A stretch of 64,000 bases of DNA from Actinomyces sp. oral taxon 414 (GCF_001278845.1 NZ_CP012590.1:930001-994000); one strand, 5' to 3'; counted from the stretch's first letter, positions 34,396-44,101 are shown. Made by a program: numbers and translations. Notes: generated from the letters alone by a model not told the origin.

Positions 34396-34837
34396 ATGAC
34401 CGCCCGACCCGGATTCCCCGATCTCGACATCGCCCCGGTGAGCGCCGTCGTCGCGCCCGTGGGATTCGTCACCGCGCGGGGCGATGACGCCGATCCCGCG
34501 CTCGACTGGGTGCGCCGGGCGATCGCCGACGTGCGCCTGGAGGTGTTCGTCGGCGAGCAGGCGGTCCCCTTCGCCCTGGAGATCGACGCCCGCGACTTCC
34601 TGGCCACGACGGTCCACGTCCTGGCGGTGGGCGCCGACGGCGCTGCGCTGGGGGCGGGCCGCCTGCTCCGCGATCCCGGGAGGCGCCGGGATCACGGTGG
34701 TGCTGGCCGCCCAGGAGCAGGCCATGGGCTTCTACGAGCGCTGCGGCTACCGGGAGGTGGGCGGCGGGCGCTATCTCGACGCCGGCATCTGGCACCGGGA
34801 CATGGCGCGGACCCTGCCCGGCGTCGGCGCCCCGTGA
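34396..34837 (+). pseudogene. GNAT family N-acetyltransferase, internally deleted and frameshifted
   Basis: The first part encodes MTARPGFPDL through VRLEVFVGEQAVPFALE and VHVLAVGADGAALGAGRLL, the N-terminal half of an ElaA/GNAT-like protein. From about 34682 the frame changes, and the C-terminal half continues in another frame as GITVVLAAQEQAMGFYERCG and ends RDMARTLPG. The intervening acetyl-CoA-binding motif (the R/Q-x-x-G-x-G/A loop and its strand) is missing, so the gene lost roughly 100 bp plus the frame. It should not produce an active enzyme. Confidence 0.75.
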
Positions 34838-34881
34838 GGCGGCCCAGTTCGCGGCCCCCGCGACCTCTGGAAGCGGTCATT

Positions 34882-34887
34882 TAGGAT
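34882..34887 (+). promoter_or_regulatory. Putative -10 hexamer of dnaE, leaderless arrangement
   Basis: TAGGAT ends exactly 6 nt before the dnaE ATG, with no Shine-Dalgarno sequence between. The spacing equals that at dapA and hisD. Confidence 0.5.
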
Positions 34888-34893
34888 GGGCCC

Positions 34894-37800
34894 ATGGCGG
34901 CGAACAGCGAGACGACCCCGGACGCGGAGCGGACGCCCAAGGACGACTTCGTCCACCTCCACGTCCACACCGACTACTCCATGCTCGACGGCGCCGGCAA
35001 GATCAAGGACTACATCGCCGAGGCCAAGCGCCTGGGTCAGCCCGCCCTGGCCATCACCGACCACGGCTACATGTTCGGCGCCTACGAGTTCTACGCCGCC
35101 GCCACCGCCGCCGGGATCAAGCCGATCATCGGGGTGGAGGCCTACATGACGCCGGGCACCTCCCGCTTCGACAAGACCCGCGTGTTCTGGGGGGAGGAGT
35201 CCCAGCGGGCCGACGACGTCTCGGCCCGCGGCTCCTACACGCACATGACGCTGCTGTCGCGCAACGACGAGGGCCTGCACAACCTCATGCGCATGGACTC
35301 CCTCGCCTCCCTGGAGGGCCAGTGGGGCAAGGCCCCGCGCATCGACCGCGAGCTGCTCTCGCGCTACTCGTCCGGCCTCATCGGCTCCACCGGCTGCCCC
35401 TCCAGCGAGGTCCAGACGCGCCTGCGCCTGGGCCAGTGGGAGGAGGCCCGGCGCGCCGCGGGAGAGCTCCAGGACATCTTCGGGCGCGAGTTCTTCTACG
35501 TCGAGCTCATGGACCACGGCCTGGAGATCGAGCGGCGCGTCACCAGGGACCTGCTGCGCCTGGCCGACGAGTTGGGCGCGCCCCTGCTGGCCACCAACGA
35601 CTCCCACTACGTGCGCCCCGAGGACCGCACCGTCCAGGACGCGATGCTGTGCATCAACTCCGGCTCGGTGCTCACCGACCCCGACCGCTTCAAGTTCGAC
35701 GGCGACACCTACTACCTTCGCCCCGGCCGCGAGATGCGCGAGCTCTTCCGCGAGATGCCGAGCGCCTGCGACAACACCCTGCTCGTGGCCGAGCAGTGCG
35801 ACGTCCACTTCCGCACCGTCGACGAGGGCGCCTCCTTCATGCCCGCCTTCCCCGTGCCCGAGGGCGAGACCATGGAGTCGTGGTTCGTGAGCGAGTGCTG
35901 GCGGGGCATGGAGCGGCGCTTCAACGGCGACATCCCGGCCGAGTGCCGGGCGCAGGCCGAGTACGAGATCGGCGTGATCACCCAGATGGGTTTCCCCGGC
36001 TACTTCCTGGTGGTGGCCGACTACATCAACTGGGCCAAGGCCCGCGGCATCCGCGTGGGGCCCGGGCGCGGCTCGGGCGCCGGGTCCATGGTGGCCTACG
36101 CCATGGGCATCACCGAGCTCAACCCGCTGCGCCACGGGCTCATCTTCGAGCGCTTCCTCAACCCCGAGCGCATCTCCATGCCCGATATCGACGTCGACTT
36201 CGACGAGCGCCGGCGCGACGAAGTCATCGAGTACGTGCGCGAGAAGTACGGCTCGGACAAGATCAGCCAGGTCGTCACCTACGGGGTCATCAAGGCCAAG
36301 CAGTCCCTGAAGGACTCCAGCCGCGTCATGGGCTACCCCTACGCGGTGGGCGACCGCCTCACCAAGGCCATGCCGCCCACCGTCCAGGGCAAGGACATCA
36401 CCATCAAGGGCATGTTCGACCCCGACGACAAGCGCTACGGCGAGGCCCAGGAGTTCCGCGCCCTGCACGCCGAGGACCCCGACGCGCAGAAGATCGTCGA
36501 GCTCGCCAAGGGGCTGGAGGGCATGACCCGCCAGTGGGGCGTGCACGCCTGCGCCGTCATTATGTCCAGCGCGCCCCTGATCGACATCATCCCCATGATG
36601 CAGCGCCTCCAGGACGGGGCCGTCATCACCCAGTTCGACTACCCCACCTGCGAGCACCTGGGCCTGCTCAAAATGGACTTCCTGGGGCTGCGCAACCTCA
36701 CCGTCATCTCCGACGCCCTGGAGGGCATTGTCGCCAACGGCAAGGAGCCGCTGGACATCGACCACGTCGAGCTGGACGACCGGGCCACCTACGAACTGCT
36801 CTCCCGGGGGGAGACCCTGGGCGTCTTCCAGCTCGACGGCGGCGGCATGCGCACCCTGCTGCGGCTGATGAAGCCCGACAACTTCGAGGACATCTCGGCC
36901 GTCAGCGCCCTGTACCGGCCCGGGCCCATGGGTGCGGAGTCCCACACCAACTACGCCCTGCGCAAGAACGGGCTGCAGGAGATCGTCCCCATCCACCCCG
37001 AGCTCGAGAAGGCCCTCGAGCCGATCCTGGGGGCCACCTACGGCCTGATCGTCTACCAGGAGCAGGTCATGAAGATCGCCACCGACCTGGCGGGCTTCAC
37101 CATGGGCAAGGCCGACGCCCTGCGCAAGGCCATGGGCAAGAAGAAGATGGACATCCTGGCCAGGATGTTCGTCGAGTTCGAGGCCGGCATGGCCGCCAAC
37201 GGCTTCTCCAAGGAGAGCGTCAAGACCCTGTGGGACGTCGTCGTCCCCTTCGCCAAGTACGCCTTCAACAAGGCCCACTCGGCGGCCTACGGCGTCGTGT
37301 CCTACTGGACGGCCTACCTCAAGACCCACTACCCGACCGAGTACATGGCGGCCCTGCTGACCTCCACCAAGGACAACAAGGACCGGCTCGCCGTCTACCT
37401 GGGCGAGTGCCGCCACATGGGCATCCGGGTCCTGCCCCCCGACGTCAACGCCTCGCGCGCCCAGTTCTCCGCCGACGGCGAGGACATCCGCTTCGGCCTG
37501 GCCGCCGTGCGCAATGTGGGGGCCAATGTCGTCGACGCCATCGTGGGGGCCCGCGAGGCCAAGGGCGCCTTCGCCAGCTTCGAGGACTTCCTCGACAAGG
37601 TGCCCGCCGTCGTGTGCAATAAGCGCACCATCGACTCCCTCATCAAGGCCGGGGCCTTTGACACCCTGGGCAAGTCGCGGCGCGCCCTGCAGGCCTGCCA
37701 CGAGGACTTCGTCGACGAGATCATCGGGGTCAAGCGCAATGAGGCGGCCGGCCAGTTCGACCTGTTCGCCTCCCTCATGGACGGCGGCGGGGCGGGCGGG

Positions 37801-38514
37801 GCCGACGACGCCTCCGACGCCTCCCCGTTCGGCTCCGGCCCGGTCTTCTCCTCCGAGGTGCCCGACCTGCCCGAGTGGGACAAGAAGGACAAACTCGCCT
37901 ACGAGCGCGACATGCTGGGCCTGTACGTGTCCGACCACCCGCTGCTGGGGCTGGAGGGGGTGCTGGGCAGGCTCGCCGACGTCGAGATCGCCGACCTGCT
38001 CGACGACGAGGAGCGGCCCGACGGCGCCACGGTCACCGTCGCCGGCCTCATCACCTCGCTCACGCGCAAGACCACCAAGCAGGGCAACCTGTGGGCCATC
38101 GCCCAGATCGAGGACCTGGGCGGGAGCATCGAGGCCCTGTTCTTCCCGGCGACCTACCAGACGGTCTCGACGATGCTGGCCCCCGACACGGTGGTCACGG
38201 TGCGCGGGCGCCTCAACCGCCGCGACGGCCAGGTGGCGCTGTACGCCCAGGAGATGACGATCCCGGACGTCTCCGGCGCCGCGCACGAGGCGGTGACCAT
38301 CACCCTGCCGACCAACCGGTGCACGGGGCCGCTCGTCGAGCGGTTCAAGTCGGTGCTGGAGAAGCACCCGGGGATGAGCGCGGTGCGCCTGACTCTGACC
38401 AGTCCGGGGCGCGAGGTGCGCACCCAGCTGTCGGGCAGCCTGAGCGTGGAGGCCTCCCCGGCCTTCTACTCCGACATCAAGGCCCTGCTCGGGCCGGGGT
38501 GCCTGAGGCGCTGA
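34894..38514 (+). CDS. dnaE: DNA polymerase III subunit alpha
   Basis: Replicative polymerase catalytic subunit, 1206 residues, of the DnaE1 type. An N-terminal PHP domain starts with FVHLHVHTDYSMLDG and continues with AITDHGYMFG. The catalytic aspartates lie in PDIDVDF (Asp431 and Asp433) and KMDFLGLR (Asp595). Tandem helix-hairpin-helix motifs, an OB-fold (VTVAGLITSLTRKTTKQGN) and a C-terminal tau-binding region follow. It appears to be transcribed alone from a leaderless promoter. Length and motifs are complete. Confidence 0.97.
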   Translation: MAANSETTPDAERTPKDDFVHLHVHTDYSMLDGAGKIKDYIAEAKRLGQPALAITDHGYMFGAYEFYAAATAAGIKPIIGVEAYMTPGTSRFDKTRVFWGEESQRADDVSARGSYTHMTLLSRNDEGLHNLMRMDSLASLEGQWGKAPRIDRELLSRYSSGLIGSTGCPSSEVQTRLRLGQWEEARRAAGELQDIFGREFFYVELMDHGLEIERRVTRDLLRLADELGAPLLATNDSHYVRPEDRTVQDAMLCINSGSVLTDPDRFKFDGDTYYLRPGREMRELFREMPSACDNTLLVAEQCDVHFRTVDEGASFMPAFPVPEGETMESWFVSECWRGMERRFNGDIPAECRAQAEYEIGVITQMGFPGYFLVVADYINWAKARGIRVGPGRGSGAGSMVAYAMGITELNPLRHGLIFERFLNPERISMPDIDVDFDERRRDEVIEYVREKYGSDKISQVVTYGVIKAKQSLKDSSRVMGYPYAVGDRLTKAMPPTVQGKDITIKGMFDPDDKRYGEAQEFRALHAEDPDAQKIVELAKGLEGMTRQWGVHACAVIMSSAPLIDIIPMMQRLQDGAVITQFDYPTCEHLGLLKMDFLGLRNLTVISDALEGIVANGKEPLDIDHVELDDRATYELLSRGETLGVFQLDGGGMRTLLRLMKPDNFEDISAVSALYRPGPMGAESHTNYALRKNGLQEIVPIHPELEKALEPILGATYGLIVYQEQVMKIATDLAGFTMGKADALRKAMGKKKMDILARMFVEFEAGMAANGFSKESVKTLWDVVVPFAKYAFNKAHSAAYGVVSYWTAYLKTHYPTEYMAALLTSTKDNKDRLAVYLGECRHMGIRVLPPDVNASRAQFSADGEDIRFGLAAVRNVGANVVDAIVGAREAKGAFASFEDFLDKVPAVVCNKRTIDSLIKAGAFDTLGKSRRALQACHEDFVDEIIGVKRNEAAGQFDLFASLMDGGGAGGADDASDASPFGSGPVFSSEVPDLPEWDKKDKLAYERDMLGLYVSDHPLLGLEGVLGRLADVEIADLLDDEERPDGATVTVAGLITSLTRKTTKQGNLWAIAQIEDLGGSIEALFFPATYQTVSTMLAPDTVVTVRGRLNRRDGQVALYAQEMTIPDVSGAAHEAVTITLPTNRCTGPLVERFKSVLEKHPGMSAVRLTLTSPGREVRTQLSGSLSVEASPAFYSDIKALLGPGCLRR

Positions 38515-38551
38515 GATCCCGGCCCGGGCCGGGCGGGGCGGGTGCGGAGTG

Positions 38552-38800
38552 TCAGGTCCCGTCGTCGGCGACGGCGACGGCGCCGGCCTCGCCGTGGGGG
38601 AGGTCCACCACGACGACGTCGCCGTCGGCCAGGCGGTGCCCCCGCCGGGTCTCGACCCGGCCGTTGACTCTCACGTCCCCGGCCTGGACGGCTATGCGGG
38701 CCTGGCCGCCGTCCTCCACGAGACCGGCGAGTTTGAGGAACTGACCGAGCTTGATCGCCCCGCGGACGCGGACCGGGCGCAGTGAGGAGGACGATGTCAT
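38552..38800 (-). CDS. RNA-binding S4 domain protein
   Basis: An 82-residue single-domain protein with the S4 pattern IKLGQFLKLAGLVEDGGQAR followed by VRVNGRVETRRGHRLADGDVV. Proteins of this YaaA/YlmH-like size bind structured RNA, often ribosomal; one described role is rescue of stalled ribosomes. It has GAGGAGGACG before the ATG and lies convergent to dnaE, and divergent from the beta-helix gene across about 120 bp. Confidence 0.88.
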   Translation of the reverse strand: MTSSSSLRPVRVRGAIKLGQFLKLAGLVEDGGQARIAVQAGDVRVNGRVETRRGHRLADGDVVVVDLPHGEAGAVAVADDGT

Positions 38801-38920
38801 GTGCGGATTGTCTCAGGTTCCGTCCGACGTGCAGAATTGGCCGCAATGCGCTCGCGGACGCGGATCGAGGCGCGGATGCGCCGGTCGCGGAGGGGCTCGC
38901 GCACGAAGGGAGATAACGTT

Positions 38921-41302
38921 ATGGTAACGATGAATCCACTGCCTCCCAGGGAAGGGATCACCGTGCGTCGTTCCGCTGCTCTCGTCACCGCGGCCCTCGC
39001 CATCCTCCTGACCATTGCCGGCGGGACGGCGGCCTTGGCCGCGCCCGCCGACGGCGTTATCCACGTGTCGGCCTCCGCCGCCGCTGGCGGCAACGGCTCG
39101 GCCGGCGCCCCCTACGCCACCATTGCCCAGGCGGTCGCGGCGGCCGGCGACGGCGCCACCATTGAGGTGGCCGACGGCACCTACCGCGAGGGCGAGGTGA
39201 TGGTCAACAAGAGCGTCACCATCCGGGCGGCCGCCGGCGCCAAGCCCGTGCTCTCCGGGGCCGAGGTCCCCACGAACTGGACCGCCGGGGCGGGCGGCAC
39301 CTGGTCGACGTCGTCGGACATGGTGCGCTTCTGCACCGTGTGCACCACCAACCCCGACCCCTCCGTCGAGGGCATGGCCGCCCACCCCGAGCAGGTCTTC
39401 GTCGACGGCGCGCCCCTGACGCAGGTGGGCTCGCGGGCCGAGGTGGGCGCCGGCACCTTCTACGTCGAGGACCCGGACCCGGTGACGCTCGTGTCCGCGG
39501 GCAACAACCGCGCCGGCTACAACGCCAAGCCGCACCGGGGCGCCGCCTACGTCATCGGAGTCGATCCGTCCCAGCACACCGTCGAGGTCGTCCAGCACTC
39601 CCGGGCGCTGACCCTCCTCGGGGACGCCACCGCCCTGGACGGGCTGACGGTCGAGAAATACTCCCCGGTCCAGCAGTGGGACTACAACGACCCGGAGATA
39701 GGCACCAGCACCGGGGGCGTCATGGTCTTCGCCTCGGGCAAGGGCCTGCAGATCACCAACAGCACCTTCCGCTACTCCGCGGCGGGCACGGCCCTGGGCG
39801 TGTCCGACGCCACCGGCGCGACCATCTCCGGCAACCGCTTCACCGACAACGGCGGCGTGGGCACGGGGATTAACAAGTCCTCCTCCATCACCGTCGAGCG
39901 CAACTACTGGTCGGGCAACAACAGCGAGGGCTTCAACACGGCCAGCTGCGGCGGGTACTGCACCATCGCGGACATGAAGGTCACTCACTCCGAGGCCGTG
40001 CGCTACGCCTACAACACCGTCGACTACTCCGCCTCCGCCACCGACCACGCCACCCCGGCGTCCTGGCAGACCAACCGGCAGTCCGGCATCTGGTTCGACG
40101 AGGGCGTCATCAACTCCCAGATCCTGGCCTCCCAGTTCATTAACGTGCCCACGGCGATCTTCAACGAGGTGTCCAGCTCCAACATGATCGCCTCCAACGT
40201 CGTCCAGGGGGCCGGGACCGGCATCCTGGTGGCGGGCTCGGACCGCACCCAGGTGTGGAACAACACCGTCAGCCATGCGCTGACCAGCATCCGCGTCTAC
40301 GAGGACACCCGCTCCAACGGCTGCAACTCGCGCTCCGCCGACGGCACCTGCACCGCCCGGGAGAACTGGTCGGCGGGCAAGGGACTGTCCTGGGACACGG
40401 TGGACACCACCATCTACAACAACATCCTCTCCTCGGAGGAGATGCCCTCCGACGGCGACCTGTGGCGCTACTCCGCCATGCTCCAGATCACCGGCGACGC
40501 CGACACTGACGGCTCGAGCGCCGTGTACGCCAACGAGATGGTGACGGGGATCGACTACAACGTCTACTACCGCCAGCCCACCTCCAACCCCTCCACGACC
40601 GTGCTGTGGCAGTACGGCTCCGACCGGGCGACCCAGAGCGTCAACGCCTCCTCGCTCAGCGACTTCACCTCCAGTCCCAATGTGACCGTGACGGGCAGGG
40701 ACGCCAACGGCCTCGACCTGCAGGGCGCCCGGGACGCCAATCCGATCGTCGTCAGGGAGCCCGCCGACCCCACCGCCTGGGGCGATTACGACCTGCGTGC
40801 CGCTGACGGCGGACCCGCGGATGGGACGGGGGCGCCCCTGCCGCAGGACGTCGCCGGCGCCCTCGGGCTGAGCGCCGGCACCGCCGTGGACCGCGGCGCC
40901 CTCGTCAATATCGCCTGGGGCGGCGGCCAGGGCGCCCCCGCCGGGGCGCAGGCCGCGCCGGCCGCGCCGGCCGCGGCGACGAGTGCTCCCGCGAGCGCGC
41001 CGGCCGCGGCGCCGGCCACCGCCGCGAGCGCGCCGGCCGTCGCCCCCGCCCCCGCCCCCGAGGCGACGCCGACGCCTCCCGCCGCCGACGCTGTCGTGGC
41101 CGCCCCCGTGCCCGCGGCGGCGCAGCCCGTGGCCGCGGGGGAGCCCCGGCCCGCGGTGCGACTCGTGGCGGCGCCGCAGTCCGAGTCCAAGGCCTCGTCC
41201 GCGATGCCCGCCAAGGTGGTGCGCACCGCCGCCGGCACCGGGACGGCGGCGACCATAGTGAGTCTGATCCTGGCGTTCTTCCGTGGCAGGTTCTGGGCCT
41301 GA
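38921..41302 (+). CDS. Secreted right-handed beta-helix protein with C-terminal membrane anchor
   Basis: A 793-residue exported protein. The signal peptide is RRSAALVTAALAILLTIAGG ending at ALAAP. The first domain, VIHVSASAAAGGNGSAGAPY, resembles the DUF1565/polysaccharide-lyase-type opening, followed by many parallel beta-helix coils rich in Asn (ITNSTFRYS, VERNYWSGNNS, VWNNTVSHA). An Ala/Pro tail (about 680-760) and a final hydrophobic segment TAATIVSLILAFFRG could anchor it to the membrane or act as a sorting tail; there is no LPXTG. The substrate is unknown. The ATG at 38921 has GAAGGGAGA upstream; a GTG at 38963 with GGGAAGGGA is a good alternative. Confidence 0.8.
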   Translation: MVTMNPLPPREGITVRRSAALVTAALAILLTIAGGTAALAAPADGVIHVSASAAAGGNGSAGAPYATIAQAVAAAGDGATIEVADGTYREGEVMVNKSVTIRAAAGAKPVLSGAEVPTNWTAGAGGTWSTSSDMVRFCTVCTTNPDPSVEGMAAHPEQVFVDGAPLTQVGSRAEVGAGTFYVEDPDPVTLVSAGNNRAGYNAKPHRGAAYVIGVDPSQHTVEVVQHSRALTLLGDATALDGLTVEKYSPVQQWDYNDPEIGTSTGGVMVFASGKGLQITNSTFRYSAAGTALGVSDATGATISGNRFTDNGGVGTGINKSSSITVERNYWSGNNSEGFNTASCGGYCTIADMKVTHSEAVRYAYNTVDYSASATDHATPASWQTNRQSGIWFDEGVINSQILASQFINVPTAIFNEVSSSNMIASNVVQGAGTGILVAGSDRTQVWNNTVSHALTSIRVYEDTRSNGCNSRSADGTCTARENWSAGKGLSWDTVDTTIYNNILSSEEMPSDGDLWRYSAMLQITGDADTDGSSAVYANEMVTGIDYNVYYRQPTSNPSTTVLWQYGSDRATQSVNASSLSDFTSSPNVTVTGRDANGLDLQGARDANPIVVREPADPTAWGDYDLRAADGGPADGTGAPLPQDVAGALGLSAGTAVDRGALVNIAWGGGQGAPAGAQAAPAAPAAATSAPASAPAAAPATAASAPAVAPAPAPEATPTPPAADAVVAAPVPAAAQPVAAGEPRPAVRLVAAPQSESKASSAMPAKVVRTAAGTGTAATIVSLILAFFRGRFWA

Positions 41303-41672
41303 GGCGCGGCGGCGCCGCGAGGACCTCGTCCTCGTCGAGGGCGAGCGCTACCCGGTGGGGGAGCGCATGCACACGCTCACGCCCCGCCTGGCGGAGGCGA
41401 CGGCGCGCTCGCGCGCGGTCCTCATAGACGCGGCCGCCCACCGGGAGGTCGTCACCTACGGGGAGCTGTCCGAGCTGATCGGCGGCCTCGTCCTGCCCCG
41501 CCACATGGGGCCGCTGCTGCACATGGTGGGCCACGACTGCGCCGCGCGCGGCGAGCCGGACCTGCCCGCCCTGGTCGTGTCCGCCGCCACCGGCGAGGTC
41601 GGCACGCCCGACGGCGACTGGGCGCCCCCGCAGCGCCTGGCCTGCTGGGAGCGTTGGGGGCGGGCGGACTGA
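41283..41672 (+). CDS. Hypothetical protein, possible winged-helix domain
   Basis: A 129-residue protein overlapping the end of the beta-helix gene by 20 bp. The central part (VVTYGELSELIGGLVLPRHM followed by GPLLHMVGHDC and LPALVVSAATGEVGTP) has the look of the YGEL-type winged-helix modules found fused to nucleases and in alkyltransferase-like proteins. No active-site PCHR motif is present, so it is not a DNA alkyltransferase. The start is uncertain: a Met at about residue 29 (MHTLTPRLAEAT) may be the true one. Function is not assigned. Confidence 0.6.
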   Translation: MAGSGPEARRRREDLVLVEGERYPVGERMHTLTPRLAEATARSRAVLIDAAAHREVVTYGELSELIGGLVLPRHMGPLLHMVGHDCAARGEPDLPALVVSAATGEVGTPDGDWAPPQRLACWERWGRAD

Positions 41673-41809
41673 GAAGGGGCGGTACTGAGAAGGGGCGGTG
41701 GGGATGGGCCGCTCCGGCCTGGCCGCCTCGCTCGACCCGGCCGCCCGGTCCGGCCGACCCGCCCGCCCGGACCGGCCGCTCCGGGCCTCCGGTGGCGTGG
41801 TCGACCCGG

Positions 41810-42985
41810 TCAACTCGGTCGGCTCTGCCGTCCGGTCAGCCCGGCCAGCGCCGTCGCCCGCGCCAGCTCGCGCAGATCGGAGGCGCGGCGCTCGGCGCCG
41901 TCGACGCGGCGCGGCAGCCCGTGGATCGCCTCCACCCAGGCGGGGTCCAGGGCGCTCGCCCCCAGGCGGGAGCCGGCCAGCGCGCCCGTGATCGCCGCCA
42001 CCGTATCCTTGTCCTCGCTTGCCTCCAGCGCCCGGGTGAGGATCCGATCCATCCGGTCCGCCCGCTCCGCCCGGATGCGGGCGAAGCGCGACTCGCCGGC
42101 GCGCGCCCCGTCGGCGGCCGGCTCCCCGCCCCCGCCCGATGGATCCGAGGGGCGGGCCGGCCGGCCGGCGAGGATCCGGTTGACGAAGGCAAGGGCCAGC
42201 GTCGCGTGCCCCAGGGCGTGGACCGTGAAGCCGTCGCCCGACGGCGGCTCCAGGTGGCGCGAGTCGGCCAGGATCCCGCCGTCGAACAGGTCGTGCCAGT
42301 AGCGGCGTCGCCCGGCGGGGATGAGGTCCAGGGCGCCCGTGGCCGCCGCCGCGGCGGGCAGGTGGCCACCCTGCCAGGGCGGGCCCATGACGGCGGAGCG
42401 GATCATCTCGGCGTGGATGACGCAGCAGTCGCCGGCGAGCGGGTCGGCGTGGGTGAGCTCGGCCACCGCCCGGGCGGACGCCGCCGTCGCCCTCCGGTCG
42501 TTCAGCCGCGTCAGACCCACGATGCCGTTCCTCATCAGGGCCCCGTTGCCGCCGGTGCGCCTGGTGGCCGCGTCCAGGCCGGCCGCGGCGGCGCGCATGC
42601 GGGCGGCGATGCCGGGTTCGTCGCGGCCGGCCACGACGGCGCCCAGGACCCGGCGGGTCTGGACGCCGACGTCGGTGGCGCCGTCGGCGGCCACCCACCG
42701 GCAGAAGCCGCGGGCGATCTCGTCGAGGGCCTCCCGGCTGGTCAGGTCCGCGCCCGTGGCGGCCACGCGCGCGATGTACAGGGACATCTGCGTATCGTCG
42801 CTCCACTCGCCCGGCGCGTAGCCGCCGAAGCCGCCGCCCAGGAGCTCGGGCGTCCCGGTGAAGGGTATGTCTCCCGGTTCGTAGGGCGCCCCCATGACGT
42901 CGCCGACCGCCTGGCCGAGCAGGACCCCTTCGACGCGGTCGAGCTGGGAGTCGGACAGGGCGGCGGGGCGCGCGGGATTCGTCAT
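41810..42985 (-). CDS. ADP-ribosylglycohydrolase family protein
   Basis: A DraG-like hydrolase of 391 residues that would remove ADP-ribose from proteins, nucleic acids or small molecules. Visible motifs are the N-terminal GVLLGQAVGDVMGAPYE, the metal-binding WSDDTQMSLYIA (the usual DDT), GNGALMRNGIVGL, the middle HAEMI region and the C-terminal DKDTVAAITGALAGSRLG that supplies the second metal ligands. A TAGCCT hexamer lies 6 nt before the ATG on the minus strand. It is convergent with the small gene at 41283. Confidence 0.92.
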   Translation of the reverse strand: MTNPARPAALSDSQLDRVEGVLLGQAVGDVMGAPYEPGDIPFTGTPELLGGGFGGYAPGEWSDDTQMSLYIARVAATGADLTSREALDEIARGFCRWVAADGATDVGVQTRRVLGAVVAGRDEPGIAARMRAAAAGLDAATRRTGGNGALMRNGIVGLTRLNDRRATAASARAVAELTHADPLAGDCCVIHAEMIRSAVMGPPWQGGHLPAAAAATGALDLIPAGRRRYWHDLFDGGILADSRHLEPPSGDGFTVHALGHATLALAFVNRILAGRPARPSDPSGGGGEPAADGARAGESRFARIRAERADRMDRILTRALEASEDKDTVAAITGALAGSRLGASALDPAWVEAIHGLPRRVDGAERRASDLRELARATALAGLTGRQSRPS

Positions 42986-43471
42986 GGCGCCAGGCTACGG
43001 CCGACGGCGGGCCTCGCCCGGACCCACAGCGCCTGGAGCATCCGCGGCCGCAACCCTTACGGGGCCGAGACGCGGGCGTCTCCCGCTGTGGAGTGCTCGG
43101 TGTTGGTGGTGGGTGTGGTAGTCGTGGGTGCTGCGAATGGTGAGATTGTGGACGGTGGTGGTGCGTCCGGTGGGTCGGATGGTGAGGACGGCGACGTCCC
43201 GGGGTCGGCGCGACAGGGCGCTCGTGGTGGAAGCCGATATTGGCGGCGCGACCCGTGCGGTGACGGGGCTGATTAGACCCCTTCGTCGTCACCGCGCGGG
43301 TCGCGCCGCACTCGCACCAACACACCAGATCCCACTAGGGATCGGACAACCGGCCGTCGACTTCACCGACCCGCTGCCTGGCCGGCCACCGGGTACGCAT
43401 GCCATTATCGCACCCGCAGCACCGGCGACGACGCCCGCCAACCCGACCGACCCGCCCATGAAAGTTCGAGG
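42986..43471. other. Gene-free stretch with a strong inverted repeat
   Basis: These 486 bp hold the promoter of the ADP-ribosylglycohydrolase (TAGCCT at 42992-42997, minus strand) and a GT-rich tract (about 43090-43190). They also hold a 23-bp inverted repeat with one mismatch, GCGGCGCGACCCG at 43243-43265 and its inverse at 43287-43309, separated by 21 nt containing GGGGCTGATTAGACCCC. No coding frame matches a family I recognise, although a decayed gene on the minus strand cannot be excluded. Confidence 0.5.
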
Positions 43472-43885
43472 CTAGAAGGTGCAGAACCACAAGTCGGAGG
43501 CGCTGAAGGCCTGCGGGTCGAGATCAGTGCGATCGATCTTACACTCGAAGCACTTTTCGAGGACATCCATATCGCAGGTGAGGATCCGTTCGTGGAGGTC
43601 CGACACCTCGACCACTGTCAGCGGGTCGGGCCAGGGTCTGACAGCAAGGGCTCTGGTGCAAAGAAGCAGCGGGAGTTTGGCGCTCATGAATCCCAGTCCG
43701 TTATTTCCTTGGGAAAACGCCAGCCAGTCCTCACCCGCCTCGTAGTTCCACTCATAGGTGAACTCCTGGGATAACGATGCCGCCCATGCGACCACGGAGG
43801 CATGGGTCGACGACCACTGATCCTTGACCATCCACGCCCTCCACACGGGCGACATCACATCGATCTTCATGTCTCTCAACCTCAC
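43472..43885 (-). CDS. Hypothetical protein, immunity-like
   Basis: A 137-residue acidic, tryptophan-rich protein (WRAWMVKDQWSS, FTYEWNYEAGEDWLAF) without a recognised domain. Its base composition is clearly lower in GC than the flanking chromosome, and it opens a run of small genes with similar properties, so I suspect an immunity protein of a polymorphic toxin system or another island gene. The GTG at 43885 follows GGGAGATAA; an ATG at 43870 (MKIDVMSPVW) is an equally likely start. Confidence 0.65.
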   Translation of the reverse strand: MRLRDMKIDVMSPVWRAWMVKDQWSSTHASVVAWAASLSQEFTYEWNYEAGEDWLAFSQGNNGLGFMSAKLPLLLCTRALAVRPWPDPLTVVEVSDLHERILTCDMDVLEKCFECKIDRTDLDPQAFSASDLWFCTF

Positions 43886-44101
43886 TTATCTCCCGGGGAG
43901 CCGTGCACTGAAGGTTAGGTTCAGATCGGCGTGGTGACGGGGGCGGCGCGCGGGGTTTCGTCGCCCTGTGCCGTTGCGGATCTTCCCACGCCGATGCCGG
44001 CCGGCCCGGGACCCTTCTGGTGGGAAGGGCTCGTCATCCCGGGACAAGAAGCCTCTTCGTCCTGTCAGAGATCATAAGTCGGGGCCGGACGGCGGGGCAT
44101 C

